A stretch of DNA of 32,165 nucleotides from Kribbella catacumbae DSM 19601 (GTDB lineage: Bacteria > Actinomycetota > Actinomycetes > Propionibacteriales > Kribbellaceae), in NCBI RefSeq assembly GCF_000372465.1, contig NZ_AQUZ01000086.1, forward strand, positions 1 to 32,165. The letters are read 5' to 3'. The notes below the pieces were generated by a model. That model searched no databases, was not told where the DNA came from, and saw nothing but the letters and a program-made list of their open reading frames with translations. Below, one piece after another: positions 24,255 through 31,533 of this stretch. Made by a program: the position numbers and the translations under genes. How positions within the stretch are numbered: position 1 is the stretch's first letter; every line of letters starts with the position of its first letter.

Positions 24255-26846
24255 GTGGAACGCCGGATCATCGAGCGTGATGGTGAGCTTGCTGAGCTCA
24301 CTGCTGCGGTTCGCCTCGCCACGACCGGCCAGGGATGCGTGGTGCTCGTCTCGGGTGAGGCTGGGATCGGCAAGTCCCGGTTGGTGGAAGCGGCGTGTGC
24401 GTGGATGCCCGCAGCGGGGCGAACACTGGTTGGTCACTGCGACGATCTGCTGACTGCGCGGACTCTCGGTCCGTTCCGCGATCTGGCCTGCAAGGTGAGC
24501 TCAGGTCTGGCCGCTGTGCTGGAGACCGGCACCGATCGGGACCGGCTGCTGACCGCGCTGTTGTCTGAGCTTCGAACCAGTCATCGTCCAACCTTGCTCG
24601 CTATAGAAGACATCCATTGGGCCGATGAAGCAACACTGGACGTTTTGCGATACCTGGTGCGGCGCATCGAACTGCTACCAGTGGTACTCATGCTCACCTA
24701 TCGCGATGACGAGCTGTCCATCGGCCGTTCCCTGCAACACTTCCTGGGGGTGACGGCGGGCAGCGACGTTTGCCGGCGGTTGCCTCTCAGTCGTCTGACA
24801 CCCGGCGGCGTCCGTGAACTCACGGCGAACAGTCCGCTGGATGCGGCGGAGGTGTTCGCCGTGACAGTCGGCAACCCGTTCTTCGTGAGCGAGGTACTCG
24901 CATCCGGCAGTGCTACGGGGGTACCAAGCACCGTGGTGGACTCGGTATGGGACCGGCTAAGACGGCTATCCCGTGAAGTCCAGTCCGCCATCCAGCAGCT
25001 CGCCGTCGTACCGACTGTGATCGACCGTTGGCTGCTGGACGAGATCGTGGCTGGCGGCATCAGCGCACTTGCGGATGCCGAAGAGGCTGGTCTGCTCGAG
25101 GTCACGCCCCGTCGAGTGTCCTTCCGGCACGAGCTCACCCGGCGGGCGATCGCGGATTCCATCCCAGCGGCACGTCGAGTGGAACTCAACCAGAACGTTC
25201 TCACCTCGCTGATCGGACATGACGGCACCGACATCGCGCGGATCGTTCACCACGCATTGGCCGCCGGCGATCACAGGGCGATCGTCCGCTTCGCCCCAGT
25301 CGCGGCCCTGGACGCGGCCAGCGGTGGTGCGCATCGAGAGGCCATCGCGCACTACCAGGCGGCGCTCCTGTACGCCGACGAGTTCCCTCAGATCGAGCGG
25401 GCTCAGCTGCTGGAGGAGTACGCCATCGAGTCGTACACCATCGGCGCGAGCGACGAGGCGATAGCCGCGCAAGAAGCAGCAATCGGCCTGCGTAGATCGC
25501 TAGGGGATCATCTCGCCGTCGGTGAGGGGCTGCGTTGGCTTTCCCGGATGCAATGGTGGGGAGGGGACCGGCTGGCAGCCGAAAAGGCGGCAGACGAGGC
25601 GATCGAGGTGCTGGAGCCGCAAGGCCCGTCCCGATCGCTGGCTCGGGCCTTCAGCAACCAAGCTCAGCTGGACGTACTCGCCTACAACCCGACCAAGGCG
25701 ATGCCTGTCGCCGAGCGGGCCGTTGCCATGGCCAGGCTGACCGAGGACTCCGCAACCTTGGCACATGCGCTCACAAATCTAGGCGCATCGCGGTGGCAAC
25801 TGGGTATGCCGGACTCGATGCAGATCCTGGAGGAAGGGCTGCAGGTAGCTCTCGATGTAGGCGCGACGGAGGATGCCTGCCGCATCTATGTCAATATCGC
25901 CTGGAACCTGCTCGACCAGTTTCGCGCGGCTGATGCGGAGCGGTTCATCGCGGCCGGCCTAGATCTGGCGGAACGAGCGGAGCAGTTCGGTTGGCTCGAC
26001 ATGCTTCACGTCCTCCGGGCAGTGACCGAGACCGCACGAGGAATGTGGAGCGAAGCCGCCCGATCTGCTGAGCAGACCGTGGGTGCCCAGACATTGTTCC
26101 GCTGCCCGGCACTTATCACGCTGGGACGCATCAAGGCCAGGACCGGCCATCCAGACGCTTCCGAGCACCTGGCCTCGGCTCTGGAACTCAGTCATCGGAT
26201 TGGCGAACAGCTCTGGATCGGGCACGCAGCGGCTGCGGCGGCCGAAGAGGCATGGCTACGTGGCGACGCCGCAGCCGTCGTCGACATAGCGGCGGCGCCC
26301 TATGCCGAGGCCCGTCAGCGCGGGATTCGAACTGGGTGGCCCTGGCCCGAGCTTGGATACTGGCTCGCAAAGGCCGGTCACGAGGTCGCGAAGCCCGAGA
26401 CCGACAGTCCCTTCGACTGGCTGACCGACGGGCGCTGGCGGGAGGCGGCCGACTATTGGGGTGCGGCAGGATACCGCTACGAGTATGCCCTTGCCTTGAC
26501 GGAAAGCGCGGATCCAGCTGACCTGCTGGAAGCACTCGACGTGCTCTACTCCATCGACGCGGCACCGCTGGCGCGGGTCATCCGACGGCTGCTGCGCGAA
26601 CATGGCGCCACGTCCATTCCACGTGGTCGAGGGAACGCGTCTCGGGAGAACCCCGCGGGCCTTACCTCGCGCCAGTTGGAGGTGCTGGGACTGCTGAGCC
26701 GTGGCCTGAGCGACGCCGAGATCGCGGAACATCTGGTGGTTTCTGTCCGCACTGCTAGCAATCATGTCGCGGCAGTGCTGGCCAAGCTCGGCGTTCACAG
26801 TCGTTCGGATGCTGTCGAGCGCGCTCGGGGATGGCTCGATTCCTGA
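24255..26846 (+). CDS. LAL-family transcriptional regulator 3
   Basis: 863 residues from GTG 24255. It has GEAGIGKS at 34-41, Walker B LLAIEDIHWADEATLD, a TPR-like middle and the C-terminal LuxR domain LTSRQLEVLGLLSRGLSDAE with SVRTASNHVAAVLAKLGV. The start ERRIIERDGELAELTAAVR is of the same type as LAL 2 and the 11168 fragment. The ribosome site is weak, consistent with translation after the AfsR-like gene 38 bases upstream. The methyltransferase gene with the TCTGAGTAG repeats follows directly, so LAL 3 is a candidate to bind those repeats. Confidence 0.9.
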   Translation: MERRIIERDGELAELTAAVRLATTGQGCVVLVSGEAGIGKSRLVEAACAWMPAAGRTLVGHCDDLLTARTLGPFRDLACKVSSGLAAVLETGTDRDRLLTALLSELRTSHRPTLLAIEDIHWADEATLDVLRYLVRRIELLPVVLMLTYRDDELSIGRSLQHFLGVTAGSDVCRRLPLSRLTPGGVRELTANSPLDAAEVFAVTVGNPFFVSEVLASGSATGVPSTVVDSVWDRLRRLSREVQSAIQQLAVVPTVIDRWLLDEIVAGGISALADAEEAGLLEVTPRRVSFRHELTRRAIADSIPAARRVELNQNVLTSLIGHDGTDIARIVHHALAAGDHRAIVRFAPVAALDAASGGAHREAIAHYQAALLYADEFPQIERAQLLEEYAIESYTIGASDEAIAAQEAAIGLRRSLGDHLAVGEGLRWLSRMQWWGGDRLAAEKAADEAIEVLEPQGPSRSLARAFSNQAQLDVLAYNPTKAMPVAERAVAMARLTEDSATLAHALTNLGASRWQLGMPDSMQILEEGLQVALDVGATEDACRIYVNIAWNLLDQFRAADAERFIAAGLDLAERAEQFGWLDMLHVLRAVTETARGMWSEAARSAEQTVGAQTLFRCPALITLGRIKARTGHPDASEHLASALELSHRIGEQLWIGHAAAAAAEEAWLRGDAAAVVDIAAAPYAEARQRGIRTGWPWPELGYWLAKAGHEVAKPETDSPFDWLTDGRWREAADYWGAAGYRYEYALALTESADPADLLEALDVLYSIDAAPLARVIRRLLREHGATSIPRGRGNASRENPAGLTSRQLEVLGLLSRGLSDAEIAEHLVVSVRTASNHVAAVLAKLGVHSRSDAVERARGWLDS

Positions 26847-26855
26847 CCATCAGGG

Positions 26856-26911
26856 GATGAGTAGTCGCCGCCGCCACCAAATCTGAGTAGTCGTCCACCG
26901 ATTCTGAGTAG
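26856..26911 (+). repeat. TCTGAGTAG direct repeats upstream of the second methyltransferase
   Basis: TCTGAGTAG occurs at 26882 and 26903, exactly 21 bases apart (two helix turns). A related GATGAGTAGTCG occurs at 26856. The block fills the 131-base gap between LAL 3 and the methyltransferase gene and matches 11344-11394 before the other methyltransferase. Confidence 0.65.
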
Positions 26912-26977
26912 CTCTCACTCACGATCTGTGACGGTGTCTGGCCGTAGAACTCTCTCAGGAGAGGGAGGGAAACGACC

Positions 26978-28039
26978 ATGGCGGTGGATGAGAACAGGCT
27001 GACGCAGTTCCTGGACCGGTTCGTGGCCGATCTGGGTGCGACAGTTGCCGCGGGAAATGTTGTGGTTGGCGATCGCCTGGGGTTGTACCGGGCCATGAAG
27101 GACGGTCCTCTGCGCCCTGAGGAGTTGGCAACAAAGACTGGAACGGCTCCGCGATACGTAGAGGAGTGGCTCCGGGGGCAGGCCGCCGGAGGATATGTCG
27201 AGTACGGCGCCGAGACCGGTCAGTACTGGTTGACCGAAGAGCAGGCGTTCGCGCTCACCGATCCGGAGGGAGCCGTGTTTGCACCCGGGGCCTTCGAGCT
27301 CGCACTTGGTGCTTTGCGAGCCCAGGACAGAATCACCGAGGCATTCCGGACCGGCGACGGCGTTGGCTGGCACGAGCACGACGCCAATGTCTTCTCCGGC
27401 TGTGAGCGGGCCTTCAAGCCCTGGTATTCCGGAAGCCTGATCGACGCCTGGCTGCCTGCGTTGGAAGGCGTTGTGGCAAAGCTGAAGACAGGGGCGGTGG
27501 TCGCCGATGTCGGGTGCGGACACGGAGCGTCGACGGTTCTGATGGCTCAGGCCTTTCCAGACTCGGTTTTCACCGGCGTCGATCGTCATAGCCCGTCAAT
27601 CGACCGGGCGCGCGAGCGCGCCGTGGTCAACGGTCTCGGGGACCAGGTCGTGTTCGAGGTGGCATCCGCGCAGGACTTCGGCGAGGGCGCCTTCGGATTT
27701 GACCTGGTCACGACCTTTGACTGCCTCCACGACATGGGCGACCCACTCGGCGCGGCCCGCCACATTCGCGAGTCCCTGACGCCGGACGGCACCTGGATGA
27801 TCGTCGAGCCGTACGCGGGCGACAACGTCACTGACAACTTGAACGCCGTCGGCCGGGTGTACTACTCACTCTCATCCTTCCTCTGCGTGCCGAACGCACT
27901 GTCGCAGGAAGGTGGCTACTCGCTGGGTGCACAGGCCGGCGAGGGCGCTGTCCGCAGGTTGGTGCTGGACGCGGGCTTCAAAGGCTTTCGGCGGGTTGCC
28001 GAGACGCAGTTCAACATCGTGTATGAGGCCCGCCCATGA
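26978..28039 (+). CDS. SAM-dependent methyltransferase with an N-terminal winged-helix domain
   Basis: 353 residues. Residues 1-110 look like the winged-helix dimerisation domain of the Rv2258c-type group (NVVVGDRLGLYRAMKDG, LRPEELATKTGTAPRYVEEWLRGQ, YWLTEEQAFAL). The catalytic Rossmann domain starts near residue 170 with motif I VVADVGCGHGASTVLMAQ and the acidic residue after strand 2 (GVDRHSPSID). FDLVTTFDCLHDMGDP and LTPDGTWMIVEPYAGD follow. The substrate is unknown; relatives act in small-molecule metabolism. The ATG at 26978 follows GGGAGGGA. TCTGAGTAG repeats lie just upstream. Confidence 0.92.
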   Translation: MAVDENRLTQFLDRFVADLGATVAAGNVVVGDRLGLYRAMKDGPLRPEELATKTGTAPRYVEEWLRGQAAGGYVEYGAETGQYWLTEEQAFALTDPEGAVFAPGAFELALGALRAQDRITEAFRTGDGVGWHEHDANVFSGCERAFKPWYSGSLIDAWLPALEGVVAKLKTGAVVADVGCGHGASTVLMAQAFPDSVFTGVDRHSPSIDRARERAVVNGLGDQVVFEVASAQDFGEGAFGFDLVTTFDCLHDMGDPLGAARHIRESLTPDGTWMIVEPYAGDNVTDNLNAVGRVYYSLSSFLCVPNALSQEGGYSLGAQAGEGAVRRLVLDAGFKGFRRVAETQFNIVYEARP

Positions 28040-28128
28040 TGCGGCCGATCTACCTGCAGCCCTGCTGAACAGACCGCGCTGCCTACATCGCAATGTTCTA
28101 TCGACGACGAATTTCTTGGGGGTGTCGC

Positions 28129-30357
28129 ATGACCGAGCTCTATGGCGTTGTAGCGGGACTGCATGACGCAATGGAAAGAGAAGATCGAGTAGCCATCGGG
28201 CGTCTGCTCGCGGGGGAAGCCGGTCGCCTGGTCGATGGTGGTGAGGCTCGCTTGCTGGTAGCGGTCGCCAATCGGGCGTCGGAGTTGCTGGGCGATCCGC
28301 AGGTCGCGGCCGCGGTCGCAATGGCCAGGCTGGTCACGGGTGATTGGCACGGTGCCACCTGGGAGTTCGGCCAGCTGACCAGCTCGAGCGGTCCGATCGA
28401 TCCTGGGCTTTCCTGGCGCGCCGGCCTGGCGGCGTGCCTGCTGGGAGAATTCGGGGCGGCGGACCGAGTACTGGCGCGCTCCCGTACTGATACAGCGGAT
28501 CTTCAGAATGAGACGATCCATGCCGCCTGGACGGCGACAGTCTGTGCGGTTACCGGCAGGCACGCCAAGGCCCTTGAGCTGGCCGAGCAAGCGACTCAAC
28601 TGGCTTCCAAATCCGCCTCTTTGCGGGCGACGAGCGCGAGTCACACCGTACTGAGTGAGGTGGCGGCGAATGCAGGTGACTGGCGAAGAGCCGAGAGCCA
28701 CTATGGAGTCGCCCTCGACGCGGCCGAGCGGTCGAGTGATCTGCTGGGCCTGATTCGCCTCGGGATTGGCCATGGAGCACTTCTCACGGCACAAGGACTG
28801 GCAGGTGATGCGATCGACGAGCTCGAGAGGACTCTCGATCTCATCGATCGGTCGGGCTATGTCATCTTCCGGCCTTGGGTGCTCAAGGAGATCGGCGATG
28901 CCCTTGTACTGCGAAGCGAGTACGACGAGGCGTCTCGGCGGTACAGCGCGTCTCGCGACGCCTACCAGGCGATGAACTCCAACGATGTCGCCCGGCCGTT
29001 GGCAGGTCTAGGTTTGATCTACCGGTTGCGAGGTCAGGTAGCACAGGCAAGAGCCGCCTATGAGGAGGCAGTGCGACACGCCCAGGCGGCCGGTCAACAA
29101 GACGTCCTGGCTCTCGCTTCAGTCGGGCTGGCCCGTGTGCGTGCAGCCGATGACCTTGAAGCGGCGGCGGCGATGGCTGAGTGTGTGGCTGCGCTCGATA
29201 GCGGGCCAAACCAGGTCGGAGCCCTTCTGGCGAAGGGTTGGATCGCCCTGCTGCGAGGCGAGCCCGCGGGGGCGGAGAACGATGCGGACAGAGCGGCTGA
29301 GGCTGCCCGACTCCGACGAGATCAGGCAGGTTTGGCAGAGGCGTTGGAGCTTCTGGCGTGTGCACGTCCGGATCTAGCTGCAAGGCAACTCGCGGACGCC
29401 ATCGCCATCTGGACAGATCTCGGCAATGTACTTGGGGCGACGCGCGCCCGCCTGTTGGCAGCGATGCTGCGCGCCGACAGGCCGGGGGCGCTGGATGAAG
29501 CGGACAAGCTACGCCAGTTGGGGGTCCGGAGGGAGTGGACTGGAATCGCTGATGGGTTGGCCGTGGCCAGAGTCGCGCCGGCCCTGAAGATCGATGCTCT
29601 CGGCAAGTTCCAGGTGGTCCGCGAAGGTGCGGTAGTGGCCGCCACGGAGTGGCAGTCGAAGAAGGCACGCGACGTCCTCAAGATCCTGCTGTCACGGCGA
29701 GGGAGCCCGATCACCCGTGATGAGTTGCACTCCTTGTTGTGGCCCGAGGACGCGCACCTCGCGTCCAATCGACTCTCGGTCGTCCTCACGGTGTTGCGAA
29801 CGGTACTGGACGGCTCGCGCGCTGATCGCATCAGCAATCCGGCGGTGGTATCCGACCGCAACGTTGTCCGACTGGACCTGACGGTGGTCGACGTAGACGT
29901 CGAGCGGTACATCGAGGTGGCGACCGCCGCGCTGGAATCATGGCGTCGGCAAGACTCCGAGGCTCTCGGGTCGTTGCAGGCCGCAGTATCGGCGTACACC
30001 GGCGCATTCTGCGCAGAGGACACCTTCGAGTCCTGGGCACAGCCCATGCGCGAGGAACTCTCCGCGCTGCACGCCTCTGTACTCCGGGCGCTAGGCGCCG
30101 CAGCCCGCGCGGCGGAGGAGGTCGACCTGGCTGTCTGGTCGTTCCTTGCCTTGCTTCGACAGGACCCGTACGACGAGTCAACTTATGTCGATCTGGTTGA
30201 ACTGCTTCAAGCGTCCGGACGGTACGGCGACGCACGTCGGCAATACCGCCAGTACACCGAGCACATGGATGAGATCGATGTGCGGCCGACGCCCTTTCCC
30301 GCTGGGACAAGCGCGGGCTCAGATCCGCGAAGGCGCACCGCTGTTGCTGCCGGCTGA
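28129..30357 (+). CDS. TPR protein with C-terminal SARP-type DNA-binding and BTAD domains
   Basis: 742 residues with the reverse order of a normal SARP. The first ~480 residues are TPR-like helical repeats (for example GDWRRAESHYGVALDAAERS, GQVAQARAAYEEAVRHAQAAG). They are followed by a winged helix (about 486-580: LKIDALGKFQVVREGAVV, KKARDVLKILLSRRGSPITR, LHSLLWPED, LSVVLTVLRTVL) and a BTAD (about 590-715). There is no ATPase domain. Such proteins are seen in actinobacteria as uncharacterised activators. The ATG at 28129 was chosen for the GGGGGT site; an upstream ATG at 28093 lacks one. It follows the methyltransferase by 89 bases on the same strand and ends at a strong bidirectional hairpin. 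Its target is unknown. Confidence 0.9.
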   Translation: MTELYGVVAGLHDAMEREDRVAIGRLLAGEAGRLVDGGEARLLVAVANRASELLGDPQVAAAVAMARLVTGDWHGATWEFGQLTSSSGPIDPGLSWRAGLAACLLGEFGAADRVLARSRTDTADLQNETIHAAWTATVCAVTGRHAKALELAEQATQLASKSASLRATSASHTVLSEVAANAGDWRRAESHYGVALDAAERSSDLLGLIRLGIGHGALLTAQGLAGDAIDELERTLDLIDRSGYVIFRPWVLKEIGDALVLRSEYDEASRRYSASRDAYQAMNSNDVARPLAGLGLIYRLRGQVAQARAAYEEAVRHAQAAGQQDVLALASVGLARVRAADDLEAAAAMAECVAALDSGPNQVGALLAKGWIALLRGEPAGAENDADRAAEAARLRRDQAGLAEALELLACARPDLAARQLADAIAIWTDLGNVLGATRARLLAAMLRADRPGALDEADKLRQLGVRREWTGIADGLAVARVAPALKIDALGKFQVVREGAVVAATEWQSKKARDVLKILLSRRGSPITRDELHSLLWPEDAHLASNRLSVVLTVLRTVLDGSRADRISNPAVVSDRNVVRLDLTVVDVDVERYIEVATAALESWRRQDSEALGSLQAAVSAYTGAFCAEDTFESWAQPMREELSALHASVLRALGAAARAAEEVDLAVWSFLALLRQDPYDESTYVDLVELLQASGRYGDARRQYRQYTEHMDEIDVRPTPFPAGTSAGSDPRRRTAVAAG

Positions 30358-30358
30358 C

Positions 30359-30400
30359 GGTCAGGATCGACGTCGGGGTTCTACCGAGTCGATCCTGACC
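30359..30400. terminator. Bidirectional hairpin between the TPR-BTAD gene and tatA
   Basis: GGTCAGGATCGAC (30359-30371) pairs perfectly with GTCGATCCTGACC (30388-30400): thirteen pairs, with TCGG/CCGA extending into the loop. It stands between the two convergent stops. Confidence 0.85.
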
Positions 30401-30423
30401 ATCGCCACCGCTGAGGCCTGGGC

Positions 30424-30705
30424 TCAGCTGGTGGGGGGCGTCGGCGGCAGAAGGTCCCCCTGCACAAGGCCATCCGCCGGCACCGGCTTCTTGGCTGCAG
30501 TGGTCGTCCGTTGGGTAGAGGCTTCTTCGCCCTGGGCCAATTCATCGCTCTTGCGACCGGGGCCGACCTCTTCCTCCCAGATCTTCTTCGACCTGCCGAG
30601 CTGCCGCACCAGCCCGGGCAGCTTGGCCGACCCGAAGAGCAGTATGACGATCGCGAGGATGATGAGCCACTCCGCGCCCTGGGGCATACCGAGGAGCGTG
30701 ATCAT
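30424..30705 (-). CDS. tatA: TatA/TatE-family twin-arginine translocation protein
   Basis: 93 residues. One N-terminal membrane helix (about 11-24, AEWLIILAIVILLFG) is followed directly by the FG hinge and an amphipathic helix (SAKLPGLVRQLGRSKKIWEEEV). A Pro/Thr-rich tail follows. This is the pore-forming TatA subunit that moves folded proteins across the membrane together with TatC. The ATG at 30705 follows GGAAGGGAG. No tatC lies in the window, so this is an extra or dispersed copy. A SARP-like box lies 82 bases upstream, which could link it to the secreted-protein set, although those carry Sec-like rather than RR signal peptides. Confidence 0.9.
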   Translation of the reverse strand: MITLLGMPQGAEWLIILAIVILLFGSAKLPGLVRQLGRSKKIWEEEVGPGRKSDELAQGEEASTQRTTTAAKKPVPADGLVQGDLLPPTPPTS

Positions 30706-30787
30706 GACGAACTCCCTTCCACAAGCAATTCAGTGTGCTGCAATTTCCTTCGCGGCCCACGGGAACGTCACCCATGCTGCACCCCTC

Positions 30788-30805
30788 CGGTGGGCAACTC
30801 CTGGG
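30788..30805 (+). promoter_or_regulatory. SARP-type direct-repeat box upstream of tatA
   Basis: CGGTGGG-CAAC-TCCTGGG, with 82 bases between it and the ATG at 30705, in the same orientation as the others. Spacer CAAC equals those before RTX 2 and the monooxygenase pair. The longer distance matches RTX 1 (81). Confidence 0.5.
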
Positions 30806-31464
30806 TACCGCCCGACTAACAGCCGGCCCACAGGTTTCTCGAAGAGTGTCGTGCCGGAATGTGGTGGCGCTACGAAGTGCAGTCTCGGCCCCGGGGCGAC
30901 AACACGGAGGCCGGACCGTGCCACCTGGCGCCACCGTGGACCACTTGCCGGCTCCCACCCCCCGAGTCGCCAGCCGGTCCACGCGCTGGGGCCGCCCAAA
31001 CCGACGCGACCCTAACCCTGCATGCATCGGTCAAGCGGCGGCCCCAGCGAACACTAATCCGAGGCAATGCAGGCCCCGGCAGGGTGGCAGTGTGGGTTAG
31101 CAGCGTCAATTGTCGTGCTCGCGGGTCTGGGACGGTCTCGAACAGAGCGAGTAGCTGTGATCGGCAGGTATCGGCGAGTGCCGCAGGCAACTGGGCCGCG
31201 GTGGGAGAAGATAACATCGACGGGTGTGGTTCTCCGGCTGGACGGACGGTGTGAGAACTTCCATCCAAGCCTCACGAGCCACACCCGTCCCACACGCCAC
31301 ACCGGTCATCCAGCGCTAAACCCGCAGGTCAGAGCCCCAGGCAACGACTTTGCCGGGACCCTGGTCGTTGGCGCCCTTCGGGCGTTGCAGCGTAGAACAC
31401 CGGCGTGTCGCAAACCCACCGCCGACCCACCAGGGACGCTGCCGCACTCCTGGGACCGGGCCTT
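30806..31464. other. Intergenic stretch without an intact gene
   Basis: About 660 bases between the tatA and FG-GAP promoters. Frames are open on both strands, but none has a ribosome site plus recognisable protein, apart from the transposase-like piece at 31110-31217. A small hairpin CGCCC-TTC-GGGCG lies near 31373. I see no tRNA or other RNA gene. Confidence 0.5.
31110..31217 (-). pseudogene. N-terminal remnant of an ISAs1-type transposase
   Basis: Minus-strand codons from ATG 31217 read MLSSPTAAQLPAALADTCRS, then QLLALFETVPDPRARQ. The block LLALFETVPDPR is the hallmark start of ISAs1-family (H-repeat) transposases. The expected next block (GRRHSL...LAGA) is missing and the sequence becomes unrelated near 31110. 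So only about 36 residues of an old insertion sequence remain; I could not see its inverted ends. Confidence 0.5.
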
Positions 31465-31482
31465 CCCAGAGCTTACCCATCA
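31465..31482 (-). promoter_or_regulatory. SARP-type direct-repeat box upstream of the FG-GAP gene
   Basis: On the minus strand it reads TGATGGG-TAAG-CTCTGGG. On the plus strand it precedes GTG 31534 by 51 bases, the distance seen for the other close-set copies. It helps to choose that start over GTG 31525. Confidence 0.55.
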
Positions 31483-31533
31483 CGAAGGCTTTCACTCATA
31501 TTCAGAATAAGATCTAAGGAGTAGGTGATCTTC

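Noticed and set aside
30870..31268. A complete 132-residue gene on the minus strand
   Set aside because: Only the middle ~36 codons resemble a transposase start; the rest is unrelated and no ribosome site precedes the long frame. Kept only as a remnant.
31445..31470. Inverted repeat CTGGGA / TCCCAG near the end of the window
   Set aside because: Its arms are only six bases. The downstream arm is better explained as the first half of the direct-repeat box at 31465-31482.
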